In this document: positions 10,229-19,914 of the stretch, piece after piece
Layout of the letters: every line of letters begins with the position of its first letter
How positions within the stretch are numbered: the stretch's first letter is position 1
Origin: Gracilaria gracilis
Lineage: Eukaryota; Rhodophyta; Florideophyceae; Gracilariales; Gracilariaceae
Assembly (NCBI GenBank): GCA_030374805.1
Contig: JARGSG010000189.1
Location: forward strand, 2,232,001-2,296,000
Direction: 5' to 3'
Length of the DNA stretch: 64,000 nt
Notes under the pieces: generated by a model
Told to the model about the DNA's origin: nothing
Databases searched by the model: none
Seen by the model: only the letters and a program-made list of their open reading frames with translations
Position numbers and translations under genes: made by a program

Positions 10229-11272
10229 TCATGTCATTGTGGCCTCTCTCTGGTTGGCAGGAAAAGATGAAACGCGTCCGCGATGCCTCACAGGATTTGG
10301 TTCCATGACAACATTTTGTCTCCTTTGACTCCTACATCGACGATCTGCGAGCCAGTCAACCGGAGCTTCATCATAATTTGTTGCCATATAACGCACCATG
10401 CTGGGAACAAAGTCCCTTCTCCACACCCTAGCGACAAGGTTAGAAGAATGAAGCTCATGAGCATCTTCTTCATCATGTGAAATATCGAACAAAGATGCAC
10501 TGCACTTTCGAAGGTGCTTTGGTCTTCCTTTTTCATTAACCGTAAACGAGTCTTGCAAATGTTGATCACACCATGGGATGACCTGGCTCATTTGCTCACG
10601 AAACAGAACATCGTCTTGAATGATGATTATATACTCAGCGTCGGATTCTTCTGCGCAACGACGTAATACCTCGGCATAGTCAAGTGCTTCCTTGCTTCTC
10701 CATTTGACACGCAGCTCATCGTCACCTAGTGTGAGCTTTCTGGGTTCGATTGTTTGACCCTCTCTCCTAGCGAGTTTGAGCCAGTTCGGTGGTTCACTAG
10801 CGGCCGAGTTAAACACTTTATCCAACCATAATAAACGTGTTGCCGGCACAACATCCATGTCAAAGACAGTAAGCTGGCGCAGCTCAAGACTTTGATTCGT
10901 CGCCAGTCGCCAAGACTTCACTGCATTACTGACATACTCAACACGTACTCCGTCTAGTAAGCGCGTCACGCTGGGCATGCAGGCCACGCCACGAGCGCGA
11001 AACTGTGGATGGATGTAATCCTCTAAAGGGATTCGAGATGTAGTGAGCACGTCTTCGTCATCGGGTGGTGCGTCAATTGGAAACAATTTGAATGGCATGG
11101 GCCGGTTGGATGGCATGACAAGAGCTACAAGTACCAGGAACAATGGGATGAAGAGAACACATGATGCTCGTGCTGAGACAAAAGATCTTCTCGAAGGCGA
11201 AGATGATGGGGGTTGATTTGATGTGGCGTTCGACGGAGTTGTGAAGGTTCTACGACGAGCTGCAGAAGGCAT
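10229..11272 (-). CDS. PGAP4-like Golgi glycosyltransferase
   Basis: The 347-residue protein has a short Ser/Arg-rich cytosolic tail and one transmembrane anchor (about residues 36-53, VLFIPLFLVLVALV), then a lumenal domain. The domain resembles PGAP4/TMEM246, which adds GalNAc to the GPI glycan in animals. Shared signs are a WRSKEALDYAEVLRRC helix, a metal-binding-like IIIQDDVLF, and a terminal PVDWLADRRC...VMEPNPVRHRG...SSF block. Type II topology and Golgi location follow from the family. The start is the ATG at 11272; the frame extends to 11329 only through a GTG. PGAP4 has two extra membrane hairpins in its middle that are not obvious here, so substrate is uncertain. A tRNA gene lies divergently 145 bp upstream. 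Confidence 0.65.
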   Translation of the reverse strand: MPSAARRRTFTTPSNATSNQPPSSSPSRRSFVSARASCVLFIPLFLVLVALVMPSNRPMPFKLFPIDAPPDDEDVLTTSRIPLEDYIHPQFRARGVACMPSVTRLLDGVRVEYVSNAVKSWRLATNQSLELRQLTVFDMDVVPATRLLWLDKVFNSAASEPPNWLKLARREGQTIEPRKLTLGDDELRVKWRSKEALDYAEVLRRCAEESDAEYIIIIQDDVLFREQMSQVIPWCDQHLQDSFTVNEKGRPKHLRKCSASLFDISHDEEDAHELHSSNLVARVWRRDFVPSMVRYMATNYDEAPVDWLADRRCRSQRRQNVVMEPNPVRHRGRVSSFPANQREATMT

Positions 11273-11416
11273 CGGATAGCCCACAATGGCATGTCGACAA
11301 CCTTTGAGGGGACAGAGGAAGCTACACACACAGAGTGTGAAACGGTGCCGCTACGTACGGAATAAAATCAAATACCAATAAGTATTCTTTCAATCGATAA
11401 TCGAGTCAGAAGCGAA

Positions 11417-11489
11417 CGGGTCTGTAGCTCAATTGGTAGAGTGCTCCCTTAGCATGGGAGAGGTACCGGGATCGAAGCCCGGCAGATCC
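11417..11489 (+). tRNA. tRNA-Ala, anticodon AGC
   Basis: All four arms fold. The acceptor stem GGGTCTG pairs with CAGATCC (one G-U), with discriminator A. The D stem is GCTC/GAGT, the anticodon stem CTCCC/GGGAG with loop TTAGCAT (AGC), and the T stem CCGGG/CCCGG with loop ATCGAAG. It is 73 nt, intronless, with no encoded CCA. A run of seven T follows 6 bp downstream. Confidence 0.95.
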
Positions 11490-11494
11490 AGCTT

Positions 11495-11501
11495 CTTTTT
11501 T
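11495..11501 (+). terminator. RNA polymerase III terminator
   Basis: T7 run starting 6 nt after the tRNA-Ala discriminator base, as expected for Pol III termination. Confidence 0.8.
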
Positions 11502-11654
11502 TGACATATCTTACCCAACGACACGTGTCTAGGGGATTTCCCATGCTACCGCCGTGTTGCATCGCAGCACACGTGCCCCCATCTCACAGATAAGTCACTC
11601 CGACAACAACCTACTCTCACACACATGGGCAGACCAGCTGATCCATCACCTCCC

Positions 11655-11660
11655 ATATAA
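11655..11660 (+). promoter_or_regulatory. Candidate TATA box of SAM50
   Basis: ATATAA within CCCATATAAGATAC, 70-75 bp upstream of the chosen ATG at 11730. Confidence 0.4.
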
Positions 11661-11729
11661 GATACACTTGCACGCTTCCCATCATCAGCAGTTCTTCTTT
11701 TATCCCCACCTCGCGTGCGTGCCGCTATC

Positions 11730-13118
11730 ATGAGCGATCCGTCGTCTGCTTCGCCAGCGGCACAGCCTTCAATTGAAGAGCTTTTGGCCGCGAAACTCTC
11801 CATCACATCCTACTCAGTTCATGGTATCAATCGAACCAAAGAAAAACTCATTCACAAGGTTTTGCAACCGGTTTTATCAACAGGGGGCGATTTTGAAGGT
11901 GTCATAAACGATGTTTCTACTGCGGTTGATCGCTTAAGATCTACAAATTGTTTCAAGGGAGTCGATGCGTTTATTGATCATCAACATGATAAAACCGCTT
12001 CCGTCAAGTTTACCTTTACCGAGAAATCGTCTGTGCAGCTTACGACAGGTACTTCGATCGATACATCGAGCGAACGTGATGCTTCCATGGACGGAACTCT
12101 CAGTATCCGAAATTTGTTTGGCGCTGCTGATACACTACGCTTTACATTAGCTTGGATTGGGGCGACGTCTACGTCAAGATCATTTTCGAAGAACCCATCC
12201 AACTCGTGTAGTGCGTCGTACATTCGACCATTTGTGCTTGGTTTGAACTCTTCCATGTTTTCCAACGTTTCATATTCGCAGCTAAATCATTCCGATGCTT
12301 CTAGTTATAATCTTGTTACCAGGCTTGCCGATTGTGGGTTACACACCGTTCTCGGTACATTTACACTAGCTTCTGTGTGGAGAAATCTTACTCATGTTCA
12401 ACCAACTGCTTCTTCTTTAATTCGCGATGATGCGAAGCACACATGGAAGACTTCTCTGAGACACCACGTAGAATTCGATTTGAGGGATGACGTGGTGATG
12501 CCAAATGAAGGTATCTTCGCGTCCTTGACGCATGAACACACTTTGCCAGTTGGAGATATTCGGCTGTCAACTGTGGAAACCGCTTTTCAATCACATATTC
12601 CACTGGTTGCCGATGCTGTGTTATCGTTCTCTTCGCGACTTGGTGGTCACTTTTCAACAAGTCGCGTACAAACTCCAGATCGGTTCTTTATTGGTGGTGC
12701 TAACTCTCTACGTGGGTTTAGAACGCGGGGTGTCGGTCCGATGGATGGGAAGGATTCTATTGGGGGTGACGTGTTCTACACATCAAGTTTGATGCTGTCC
12801 CTACCAACACCTCCCAACTCGTTGCTATCGCAGTTGTTCAACGCGAGATTACATATATTTTTGAACGGGGGCGATGTCTGTGAAATGACTGACATGAAAG
12901 AAGCAATTGGGGAACTGAAGGGTACTGGATTGCAAGAAGCTGCTACAAAAGCTTTCGAAGGAATGTATAGCGGATTGAGAGTTGCTGCTGGCGTCGGTAT
13001 GGCCCTTGAGACTTCCGTCGGACGAATTGAACTTAATTTATGTAATGTGCTTAAGAGTTCGGTTTCTGATCAACCTCAGATTGGCTTTCAGTTTGGAGTC
13101 AGCCAATCTTTCTTGTAG
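11730..13118 (+). CDS. SAM50: SAM50/TOB55, mitochondrial beta-barrel insertase
   Basis: The 462-residue protein fits the Omp85/SAM50 family that inserts beta-barrel proteins into the mitochondrial outer membrane. An N-terminal POTRA-like segment (about 25-105) is followed by a 16-strand barrel. The barrel includes the family hallmark RFFIGGANSLRGFRTRG (the RGF loop-6 motif reaching into the barrel) and the usual C-terminal beta-signal region ending IGFQFGVSQSFL. Its length matches SAM50 (about 460-480). The ATG at 11730 is used because the longer frame begins at GTG. A plastid OEP80 relative is the alternative; lack of a transit peptide and the length favour SAM50. Confidence 0.85.
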   Translation: MSDPSSASPAAQPSIEELLAAKLSITSYSVHGINRTKEKLIHKVLQPVLSTGGDFEGVINDVSTAVDRLRSTNCFKGVDAFIDHQHDKTASVKFTFTEKSSVQLTTGTSIDTSSERDASMDGTLSIRNLFGAADTLRFTLAWIGATSTSRSFSKNPSNSCSASYIRPFVLGLNSSMFSNVSYSQLNHSDASSYNLVTRLADCGLHTVLGTFTLASVWRNLTHVQPTASSLIRDDAKHTWKTSLRHHVEFDLRDDVVMPNEGIFASLTHEHTLPVGDIRLSTVETAFQSHIPLVADAVLSFSSRLGGHFSTSRVQTPDRFFIGGANSLRGFRTRGVGPMDGKDSIGGDVFYTSSLMLSLPTPPNSLLSQLFNARLHIFLNGGDVCEMTDMKEAIGELKGTGLQEAATKAFEGMYSGLRVAAGVGMALETSVGRIELNLCNVLKSSVSDQPQIGFQFGVSQSFL

Positions 13119-14124
13119 GGGGTCTTATTGTTGCAGTAATATGCATCATTTGCGTCTTGGATACCTTTGGTTATTTGACGAACTTTGGTCTTGGTCATAC
13201 GTGCAGTAAAGCAGTACACCTGATATTGCAAACAGTTAACGAACAGGTTGGGTGTAGCCTTGGGGGTAAGAGGGTTAGCGTTAACCCTTACCGGTGCTAG
13301 ATTTTCTGATTGTCGCGCAGCAGTGAACTTCTTGCTGATGATTTGTCCAGCCCTTTTGCCACTGCTGTGCTCTGTAGATAAATGAGGAGACGTGCAGGAA
13401 ACCAGCAGCCCATCAAGATTACACATTTCACATTTGCAGGGGAACACTCTTCTCTCAACTCCTGATCCTCCGAAAGGTTTTGGTATGCTCTGCATGTAGA
13501 TTAGCCGCTGTAAAAGGCTATGAAGAAAAGGACAGCTCTGATCCGCCTCGCACTCGGGCTCTCAGCAGTTAATCATCCGGTAGTCGAGAAACGTTTTTGG
13601 AGGACCCGGGCCCCCGATTGGGTTTGAATCCACGTCACATGACCGGGACGTACTCGCAGTGAAAAGTTTTGAATATTGAATATTCCAACTGAAGGGGATC
13701 CTTTCGACGGCATCAAGAGGTAATACTCATGCCCCTAACTTACATTATGTTACGATTACTTTGTACCGCGACCTCTCTTTCTAGAGCTCAAGCGCAGCAT
13801 GCAGAAAGATGTGACCACATCCAGGCCTCTATGCTACGCAGCTAATCGGTAGAAGTAATCTGTCAATGTGATCTGGGTGCCTGTAGTCAGCTGATTACGT
13901 GCGACCGCTATCTGCAGGTATTCAAACAAGGCCAGCTGAAGTGGTGATACCTTTCCAGACAACCGCCTCGGGAAATCAAACCTGTTGCAGATGAACAAAA
14001 GCAAAGTCATCATGGAGAGAGCAGCAGAACTCGCGTCATAAAGACGAAGAAGGCAAAAAGAAGAGGTGACGACATCCCCAGTGTAATAACTGACTATTAG
14101 TTCTTCAGAAGTTGTCAAACGCTA
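13119..14124. other. Intergenic region, no supported gene
   Basis: A minus-strand 135-codon frame (13088-13495) overlaps the 3' end of SAM50 and looks like its shadow plus spacer. Another of 94 codons (13834-14118) has no recognisable features. One GGGTTA/TAACCC inverted repeat of the dispersed family is present. Confidence 0.5.
13272..13287. repeat. GTTAGCG-type palindromic repeat
   Basis: GGGTTA, loop GCGT, TAACCC. The GTTAGCGTTAAC core recurs near 29465, 46692, 47973 and, in part, 27684. Confidence 0.7.
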
Positions 14125-15315
14125 CTAATCACTCTTCTTGTACATGTCAAGCAACTCTTGTACGTCTTCCTTACCACCAAGAATGAGCGGCATACGTTGG
14201 TGCACAGTGTCTGGAATAACATCCATAACGCGTTCCTTCCCGGTTGTAGCCAGGCCACCAGCCTGCTCAACGAGGAACGACATTGGTGCGCATTCGTACA
14301 AGAGTCTCAGCTTTCCATTCGGATTCTTTCGGTCCCCGGGATACCCAAACACTCCACCGTACAACAAGGTGCGGTGAACATCAGCAACCAAGCTACCAAT
14401 GTATCTGGAAGAGTACTTGATACCAGCAGTATTATCGCCATTCTTTAGCTTTTGAACATACTCTTTCAGTACAGGATCCCAAGCTGGGGAGTTGGCCTCG
14501 TTGAAGGAGTATATCTTCCCACGAGGTGGGATCTTGATGTCGGGGTGTGTAAGAATGAACTCGCCAATTTGGGGGTCTAGCGTAAATCCGTTTACACCGT
14601 GACCGGTGGTAAGTACCATCATTACTGAAGAAGAATACATGCAATAGCCCGCGGCGACGAGATTGGAGCCTGGTTGCATAGTGTTATACAAGCACGTGAG
14701 TTCTGTTTCGTCGATCTTGGACTCCCAGTCAGAAGCCAGACAACCAGTGTTTTGTACAAAGATGCCGAAGATAGTACCGGTGGCAATTCCAGCATCGATG
14801 TTCGAGCTTCCGTCAAGCGGATCGAACACCGCCACGTAGTTGCCAGAGTACACTTCATCGACCATAACTGGCTCGTCTTCCTCCTCTGAAGCAATAACGC
14901 CCATCTTTCCAGAGTAGCGCAGAGCGTTCTTCAGCACCTCGTTCGACAAAACATCAAGCTTTTTCTGCTCCTCCCCTTGCACATTGATAGAACCGCTATC
15001 TTCATAGCCTGTCAAATTGGTAATTCCAGCACGCTGTACGAGCGACGCAATCTTTTTGCACGCGAGTTGAATAGAAGACATCAACGACTGCATATCTTGC
15101 ATGTGCTCTAAGTCGGTATTATCCATAGCAGTCTGAATCATATAGCGAGTGAGAGTCATGGGTGAAGTGTCGGGATGCACGGTTTGAGACGGGGGCGCAA
15201 CGATCATTGTCGGGGCTCGACGACCACGAACATGTTGCGCAGAGCGTCGGTGAGCGGAAGACGCCGGGCTCGACGCGCGAAGCGGAACAGCGAGGGCGGG
15301 GATAAATGCAGTCAT
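14125..15315 (-). CDS. FBP: Plastid fructose-1,6-bisphosphatase, redox-regulated type
   Basis: The 396-residue enzyme hydrolyses fructose-1,6-bisphosphate in the Calvin cycle. Residues 1 to about 50 form an Ala/Ser/Arg-rich transit peptide (MTAFIPALAVPLRASS). The core shows the metal and active site VFDPLDGSSNIDAG and the substrate site YIGSLVADVHRTLLYGG. Between GTIFGI and QPGSNLVAAGY there is a 28-residue loop, about twice the cytosolic length. It has cysteines in NTGC and ELTC, at the positions of the two that form the thioredoxin-controlled disulfide in plant plastid FBPase. The third plant cysteine, just before QPG, is Met here. So light/thioredoxin regulation is expected. The start is the ATG at 15315; the frame reaches 15462 only through a GTG. 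It diverges from the amino-acid permease across 442 bp. Confidence 0.93.
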   Translation of the reverse strand: MTAFIPALAVPLRASSPASSAHRRSAQHVRGRRAPTMIVAPPSQTVHPDTSPMTLTRYMIQTAMDNTDLEHMQDMQSLMSSIQLACKKIASLVQRAGITNLTGYEDSGSINVQGEEQKKLDVLSNEVLKNALRYSGKMGVIASEEEDEPVMVDEVYSGNYVAVFDPLDGSSNIDAGIATGTIFGIFVQNTGCLASDWESKIDETELTCLYNTMQPGSNLVAAGYCMYSSSVMMVLTTGHGVNGFTLDPQIGEFILTHPDIKIPPRGKIYSFNEANSPAWDPVLKEYVQKLKNGDNTAGIKYSSRYIGSLVADVHRTLLYGGVFGYPGDRKNPNGKLRLLYECAPMSFLVEQAGGLATTGKERVMDVIPDTVHQRMPLILGGKEDVQELLDMYKKSD

Positions 15316-15757
15316 GGCGTGATTCGCAGTGGGAAAGCTGGCGGAGAACTTGTTGGACGCGGCTGCGGGCTGAGGCAGCTCGCAATGAAGAGGCAATGCA
15401 TCGTTCCGGAGCACATCAGTAGACCTCCATCGAGAGCGGCGGCTTGAGCTGCGGAGCCGCACAACGTGTGTGTGGTCAGCACGAGCTGGGCGCGACTGGA
15501 TCGCAGATCCATTTCGAATGGCGGCTGACAGCCAGCAGTGCTTGCGATGAGCGGGCGCGCCGCGTTACTGTCCGGTGCAGCGCGCGCGGCGCGGAGGTGC
15601 CACGGCGTTGGAGCGGCCTTGACGCGAACGCTTCCTTCTCAAGGACGCTGCCGCGCGGCAGACGCGCGCTGCATGGGACTGCCTTCTTCCACAGCCGGGT
15701 TTGCCTTGGGCGGTGGTGCCCTTCAACCTAGTTTTTCGCGGCGCGCTGTGCTCTGAA
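15316..15757. promoter_or_regulatory. Divergent promoter between FBPase and amino-acid permease
   Basis: The two genes point away from each other over 442 bp of GC-rich DNA without a clear TATA box. An upstream open frame for the permease (15538-15756) lies inside it. Confidence 0.5.
15538..15756 (+). other. Possible upstream open reading frame of the permease
   Basis: A 72-codon frame from an in-spacer start ends in TGA at 15754-15756, one base before the permease ATG at 15758. Such a stop-then-start layout could lower or regulate permease translation by reinitiation. The encoded Arg/Ala-rich text has no evident function, so chance is a fair alternative. Confidence 0.25.
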
Positions 15758-17200
15758 ATGCATGCTAGTCCGCCGCTGCCGACGCGGCCCGCGGCTTCGG
15801 ATGGAGGGGTTGTTGGCGGCGGCGAGCGCTATGACTTGCTTACTGATATTGGCAATATGCTCAAGGCGTTCATTGGCATAAACTTCATGTATGTGGCGTA
15901 CGCGTTTTCCAATGCGGGCTTGTGGCGTGGTGCTATTGCGCTTATTGCGATCACCTTCATTACGGAGCACTGTTGCTTGTTGCTTATCGATGTCAAGAAT
16001 GCTTCGCCGCTTTCTTTGTCCACTGCTGTCCAACCCGAACGTGGCGCGGGCGCTGAGGAATCTGACAGAGACAACTCCACTATAGAGACTCTTGAGTTCT
16101 CAGGCGATGAAGACCTAGAAAACGGCGCCGAGCAAATGCATCTACACCAGAATACTTCATACGGCGACATAGCTAGAGCTGTGGGGGGACCTTCAGTAGG
16201 TGCGGTCATCAACTTTGCCGTCGTGCTCACTCAGTTTGGCTTCTGCGTCGGATACCTAATCTTTCTATCTCAAACGCTGCACGACCTCGTCGGTTCTTCG
16301 CATGCAGTCGTGTGGTTCGTTCTCGTACCCCTTCCCGCTTTGCTAGCTATTGGGCTCCTCTCTTCAATCCGCTCGCTGGGTCCGTTCTCTATTCTCGCAA
16401 ACATAGCGCTTTTCATAGGCTTTGTGTCTGTCGTTGCGTTTCTTGCCAAGCATTTTCAATGGGAACCATCGAACCCACCGATAACCAGCTTTCCTCTCTT
16501 CTTTGGACAGATGACAGCTGCGTTAGAAGGAATTGGATTGGTTGTTCCTGTGCAGTCATCTATGAAAGACCCGCATCGCTTCCCTTTGGTGTTGCGCATC
16601 GCGCTTGTAATGTTGTCTACAGTTCTTATGATCATGGGTATTTTGGGCTTTGCCAGCTTTGGTGAAAGCACCAGATCCATAATATTGCTCAACTTTGGTA
16701 CCTCTCCCGTCGTGGCAGCAGTCAAGATTGTCCTTATGATTGGTATACTGTTCACTTATCCGTTGCAGATCGTTCCTGTATTCCAATACTTCGAACGTGC
16801 GTTGCTGCCGCGGGAGTTGGTCGAGACCCAGGGTAGTGCCATGCCCGATGTGTCTTCATCTACCGTTTCCGCGATGATCTCATCTGGGTTTTTTGTGTGC
16901 GACTGGCGTAGAATTGGCATCAGATTCATGATTGTGTTCAGTACGGCCCTGGTGGCCATCTTAGCTGGCGGAAGTTTCGGTCTGTTTCAAAGCTTGGTAG
17001 GATCTGTGGGAGGTACTGTTCTCGCGTATTGCGCGCCCCCAGTCTTATACAACATGGCTTTCAAGGATAGTTTATCGAGATGGACACGATATAAGAACCT
17101 CGGGCTGCTGCTGTTTGGTGTGCTTGGTGGCATTCTTGGCGCATATACATCTGTCAAGGAGATTTTGGAGATCCACAAAGGCAATGCCAAGCCGGTTTGA
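15758..17200 (+). CDS. Amino-acid permease, AAAP family (SLC32/36/38-like)
   Basis: The 480-residue integral membrane protein has about eleven hydrophobic segments after a cytosolic N-terminus. Family signs are the first helix region LLTDIGNMLKAFIGINFMYVAYAFSNAGL (the GxG.LxLPYAF counterpart), a long acidic loop of about 60 residues, and LFFGQMTAALEGIGLVVPVQ..MKDP, the usual E-G..VV.P...SM..P motif of AAAP transporters. These carriers couple amino acids to H+ or Na+; vacuolar or plasma-membrane location cannot be told. The ATG at 15758 is used because the frame before it opens only at TTG. Substrate is unknown. Confidence 0.85.
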   Translation: MHASPPLPTRPAASDGGVVGGGERYDLLTDIGNMLKAFIGINFMYVAYAFSNAGLWRGAIALIAITFITEHCCLLLIDVKNASPLSLSTAVQPERGAGAEESDRDNSTIETLEFSGDEDLENGAEQMHLHQNTSYGDIARAVGGPSVGAVINFAVVLTQFGFCVGYLIFLSQTLHDLVGSSHAVVWFVLVPLPALLAIGLLSSIRSLGPFSILANIALFIGFVSVVAFLAKHFQWEPSNPPITSFPLFFGQMTAALEGIGLVVPVQSSMKDPHRFPLVLRIALVMLSTVLMIMGILGFASFGESTRSIILLNFGTSPVVAAVKIVLMIGILFTYPLQIVPVFQYFERALLPRELVETQGSAMPDVSSSTVSAMISSGFFVCDWRRIGIRFMIVFSTALVAILAGGSFGLFQSLVGSVGGTVLAYCAPPVLYNMAFKDSLSRWTRYKNLGLLLFGVLGGILGAYTSVKEILEIHKGNAKPV

Positions 17201-19914
17201 TTTGCTTTTGCGTTGTCAACGTTGCCTCTACATGCACCTCTTCGCCGACCGACAAGTCCTCTTCGATTGTTATTCGCGTGTACTTCACAGCGCTGATGGT
17301 TATTTCATAGAATGCAACGGTCGGCAACTGAGGATCTATTCCGGTCTAATTCGATATGCGCTTCTCTGACTGTATTCGCTGGTTATCGTGCTTCTCACTG
17401 CATGACTTTTCTTATAATACCACTCTTAAGAAGCTTAGCTGGGCTCTACCGTTACTCATGAACGCTAGTTGTTTGTTGAATCATTAACCATTCAATCACC
17501 AACTTCGACCCCAGAGCGAGAGAGAGCTTCATATGACAGCTGGACTTATTTTGCAGGCGGTGATGAATCCCGCTTTCGTTGTCGTTTATCAGTGCGGAAA
17601 CTTTACCTGAGCAACTGAACGTGAAATGCCTCACACTCTTGTTGCATGAGAAGGCATTATTTTGGAAGAGGCAGTTCTTACTCTGAGCTCATGAATGTCT
17701 GATACGAAATGAGCCTGGTTGATACGAAACGAGCCTGTCAGGAACGTAGACAGCCTGATAGACCTCGATTTGAAATGACTTCAAGAATCCGTCCCAGCTT
17801 TTTAGCTAATAGTTAAACTAACCATTGGATGTGTAAATATGTGAAACACTTAGTTTCTTTATATCGGCAGTTCTTGGATAAGCCATGGCTGATAAAGTGA
17901 TGCCTTTCTTTGACGTGCGACAAAGGATACAATGGAAGGCCAGTCGCCGTGGAGAATAGGTTTGCCCGAAGGCCTTCGCTGTTCGTAGCACTCCTTCCCT
18001 TTGTGTAGTAAAGAAGAAGAAACAGTGTTGTGGTAGTAATGGATTCACCTCTACAAGAATTGATATCTACAGCAAGGTGTTTGAGCATCGTTTGCCTAAA
18101 TTGTTTCGCCCAAAATAGAGTGACCACAACCGGTTCGCTCTTTAACAACATGTCGGCGAAGGGGGAGCTACTCGACTAATGTTGTGCGGAAATTGAGTTC
18201 TGCATTCGGAACGATCTAGGACTGGGAAAGATGTATTTGTGCTTGAGCGAAGTAATACCAATGCATGATGCTAGACGACATTGCCAAATTGGCAACCGTC
18301 CTCCCTAAAGAAGCAACTTCTCTCGACAAGGACGGCGATCTAGCATTGAAAGCTAGGAAACTACCGTAGTGTTGCTATTAGAGTATCGCTGTAGCATACG
18401 AGTCACGCGGCGGTTGATGGACGAGCTCATTAGCTTGGCACAAGTAGATTCGGAAGTAGACCGCCGTTTCCGTTTTATGTAATGCTAAACTGCGCCCGCT
18501 TGCTGTTTCTCTTTTGGCGGGCTTTTCGCCACGGATCTTCGCGACTATTACGAGGCATTCTCTCTTTTTCTATGTTAACTACTTTACGGGCGCAATGTAT
18601 ACTCATTGGCGAGCGTTTCGGTCTAAAGAAAAGCTCCCTCACTGGATAAACCAACATTCCTTCGGGCCGTTTTCTAACAATATTCGCAACCGATAAAGCT
18701 GGACGGTCTTTCGGAGGCGGAAGGCAACCTCTTGGGGCAGACATGGGGCTGTCCTGGTTTCAGTTGTGTGGGATTCAGTACACGGTAGTTGACTTGTCGA
18801 CCGCGGATGCTGGCTGACGCTCTCAGGTTCAGAATCGGTTCACGACTGATAAATACCTCACTACAGTACAGTACTTGTTCTTGTTTATTATGGTCAGCCG
18901 CCCCTGATTTCGGGGCGGCAGTAGTTGTATCTACTAGATGCTATCTAGAGATAGTTGTCTCTCTTTAAAGAAGGCCAAAAACCGTAACGGCCTCACTACA
19001 TACAGTGCAGTGTACGTTGCCAGAAAGTAACCCTTAGTTGTTTCACTATTGCTTGTTACTGTAGCTGGTCCTTCCCAAGTGCGGTCCTCTTCCCAACAGG
19101 ATGTTTCGATCCGCGATGGATTCCACAAGTTGACCTGTAGCGTTTTACCAACGGTAAGGTTACACGGTGATGTTCATGGCAGCTTCCTTTTCCACGCTTG
19201 TACATGATGTCCATGCCCAACGACGGCGGCATACAGTACATAATCAATTTTGACCTAAAATGAAATGATGCACCACATTGGCAGCAAATAAACATGTAAA
19301 GCTTCCCTCACTGTTGGTGACGTGTTCAGGATGCATCTGATCGCCAGAAGGCTGTTACCGTTGGTACAAATGCACTCATTTGCTGTAACACAAGTGCACA
19401 AGGATAATGTTCCACTAGCCGTCTACCAGGAGCGCAAGTGATACTTAAGGTAGACCGCTAGATACTAAGCGACTTGCAATACGCGTTCTGCAGAACGCTC
19501 AGGCACTTCGCAACCTCAACTACCACAAGCCCTGCGTGCGTGCCGCTACAACAACCTCAACAGCCGCATTGGCCACATCGGTAACATCTTTCCGTTAGTG
19601 CTTGTTATTCGTGCCCAACACACACGAAAACAATAATCCTTCACCATCCTTTCCGGAACCAGGCCATTGCGCAGTGCTTCAATCGTGCCCAAGATCCTGG
19701 CGTTAACAGCTGCAAGCAACATCCACCGAAACGTATCGTCGTACTTAACGTGATTGCGGGCCACATACAGTTTGGGTCGGCCCTGCGTGATCACCCATCG
19801 TCAACTGGCAAGTGCTTCATTCACACTCGCTGACGTTTCGCTCATAAGCACTCCGTTTGTACCTCAACCTCCGCCCCCGTGCAACTTTATTTGCCGGAAG
19901 AGCTTTCCCCCACA
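17201..19914. other. Intergenic region, no supported gene
   Basis: Over 2.7 kb contains only short unrelated frames. It has one strong GC-rich hairpin (18897-18919), a GTAGCGTTTTACCAACGG copy near 19137 and a TTACCGTTGGTAC copy near 19354. The phrase GACCGCTAGATAC near 19450 recurs near 29570. Confidence 0.55.
18897..18919. repeat. GC-rich perfect hairpin
   Basis: GCCGCCCC, loop TGATTTC, GGGGCGGC: an 8-bp stem of only G-C pairs. It could end a transcript or be a small structured element; no T run follows. Confidence 0.6.

Noticed and set aside
13088..13495. 135-codon minus frame overlapping the SAM50 3' end
   Set aside because: Overlaps a certain gene, opens at a weak start, and includes translated dispersed-repeat sequence.
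13580..13660. tRNA-like B-box (GGTTTGAATCC) in a GC-rich context
   Set aside because: The T stem does not pair, no matching acceptor stem or anticodon arm could be folded, and no T run follows.
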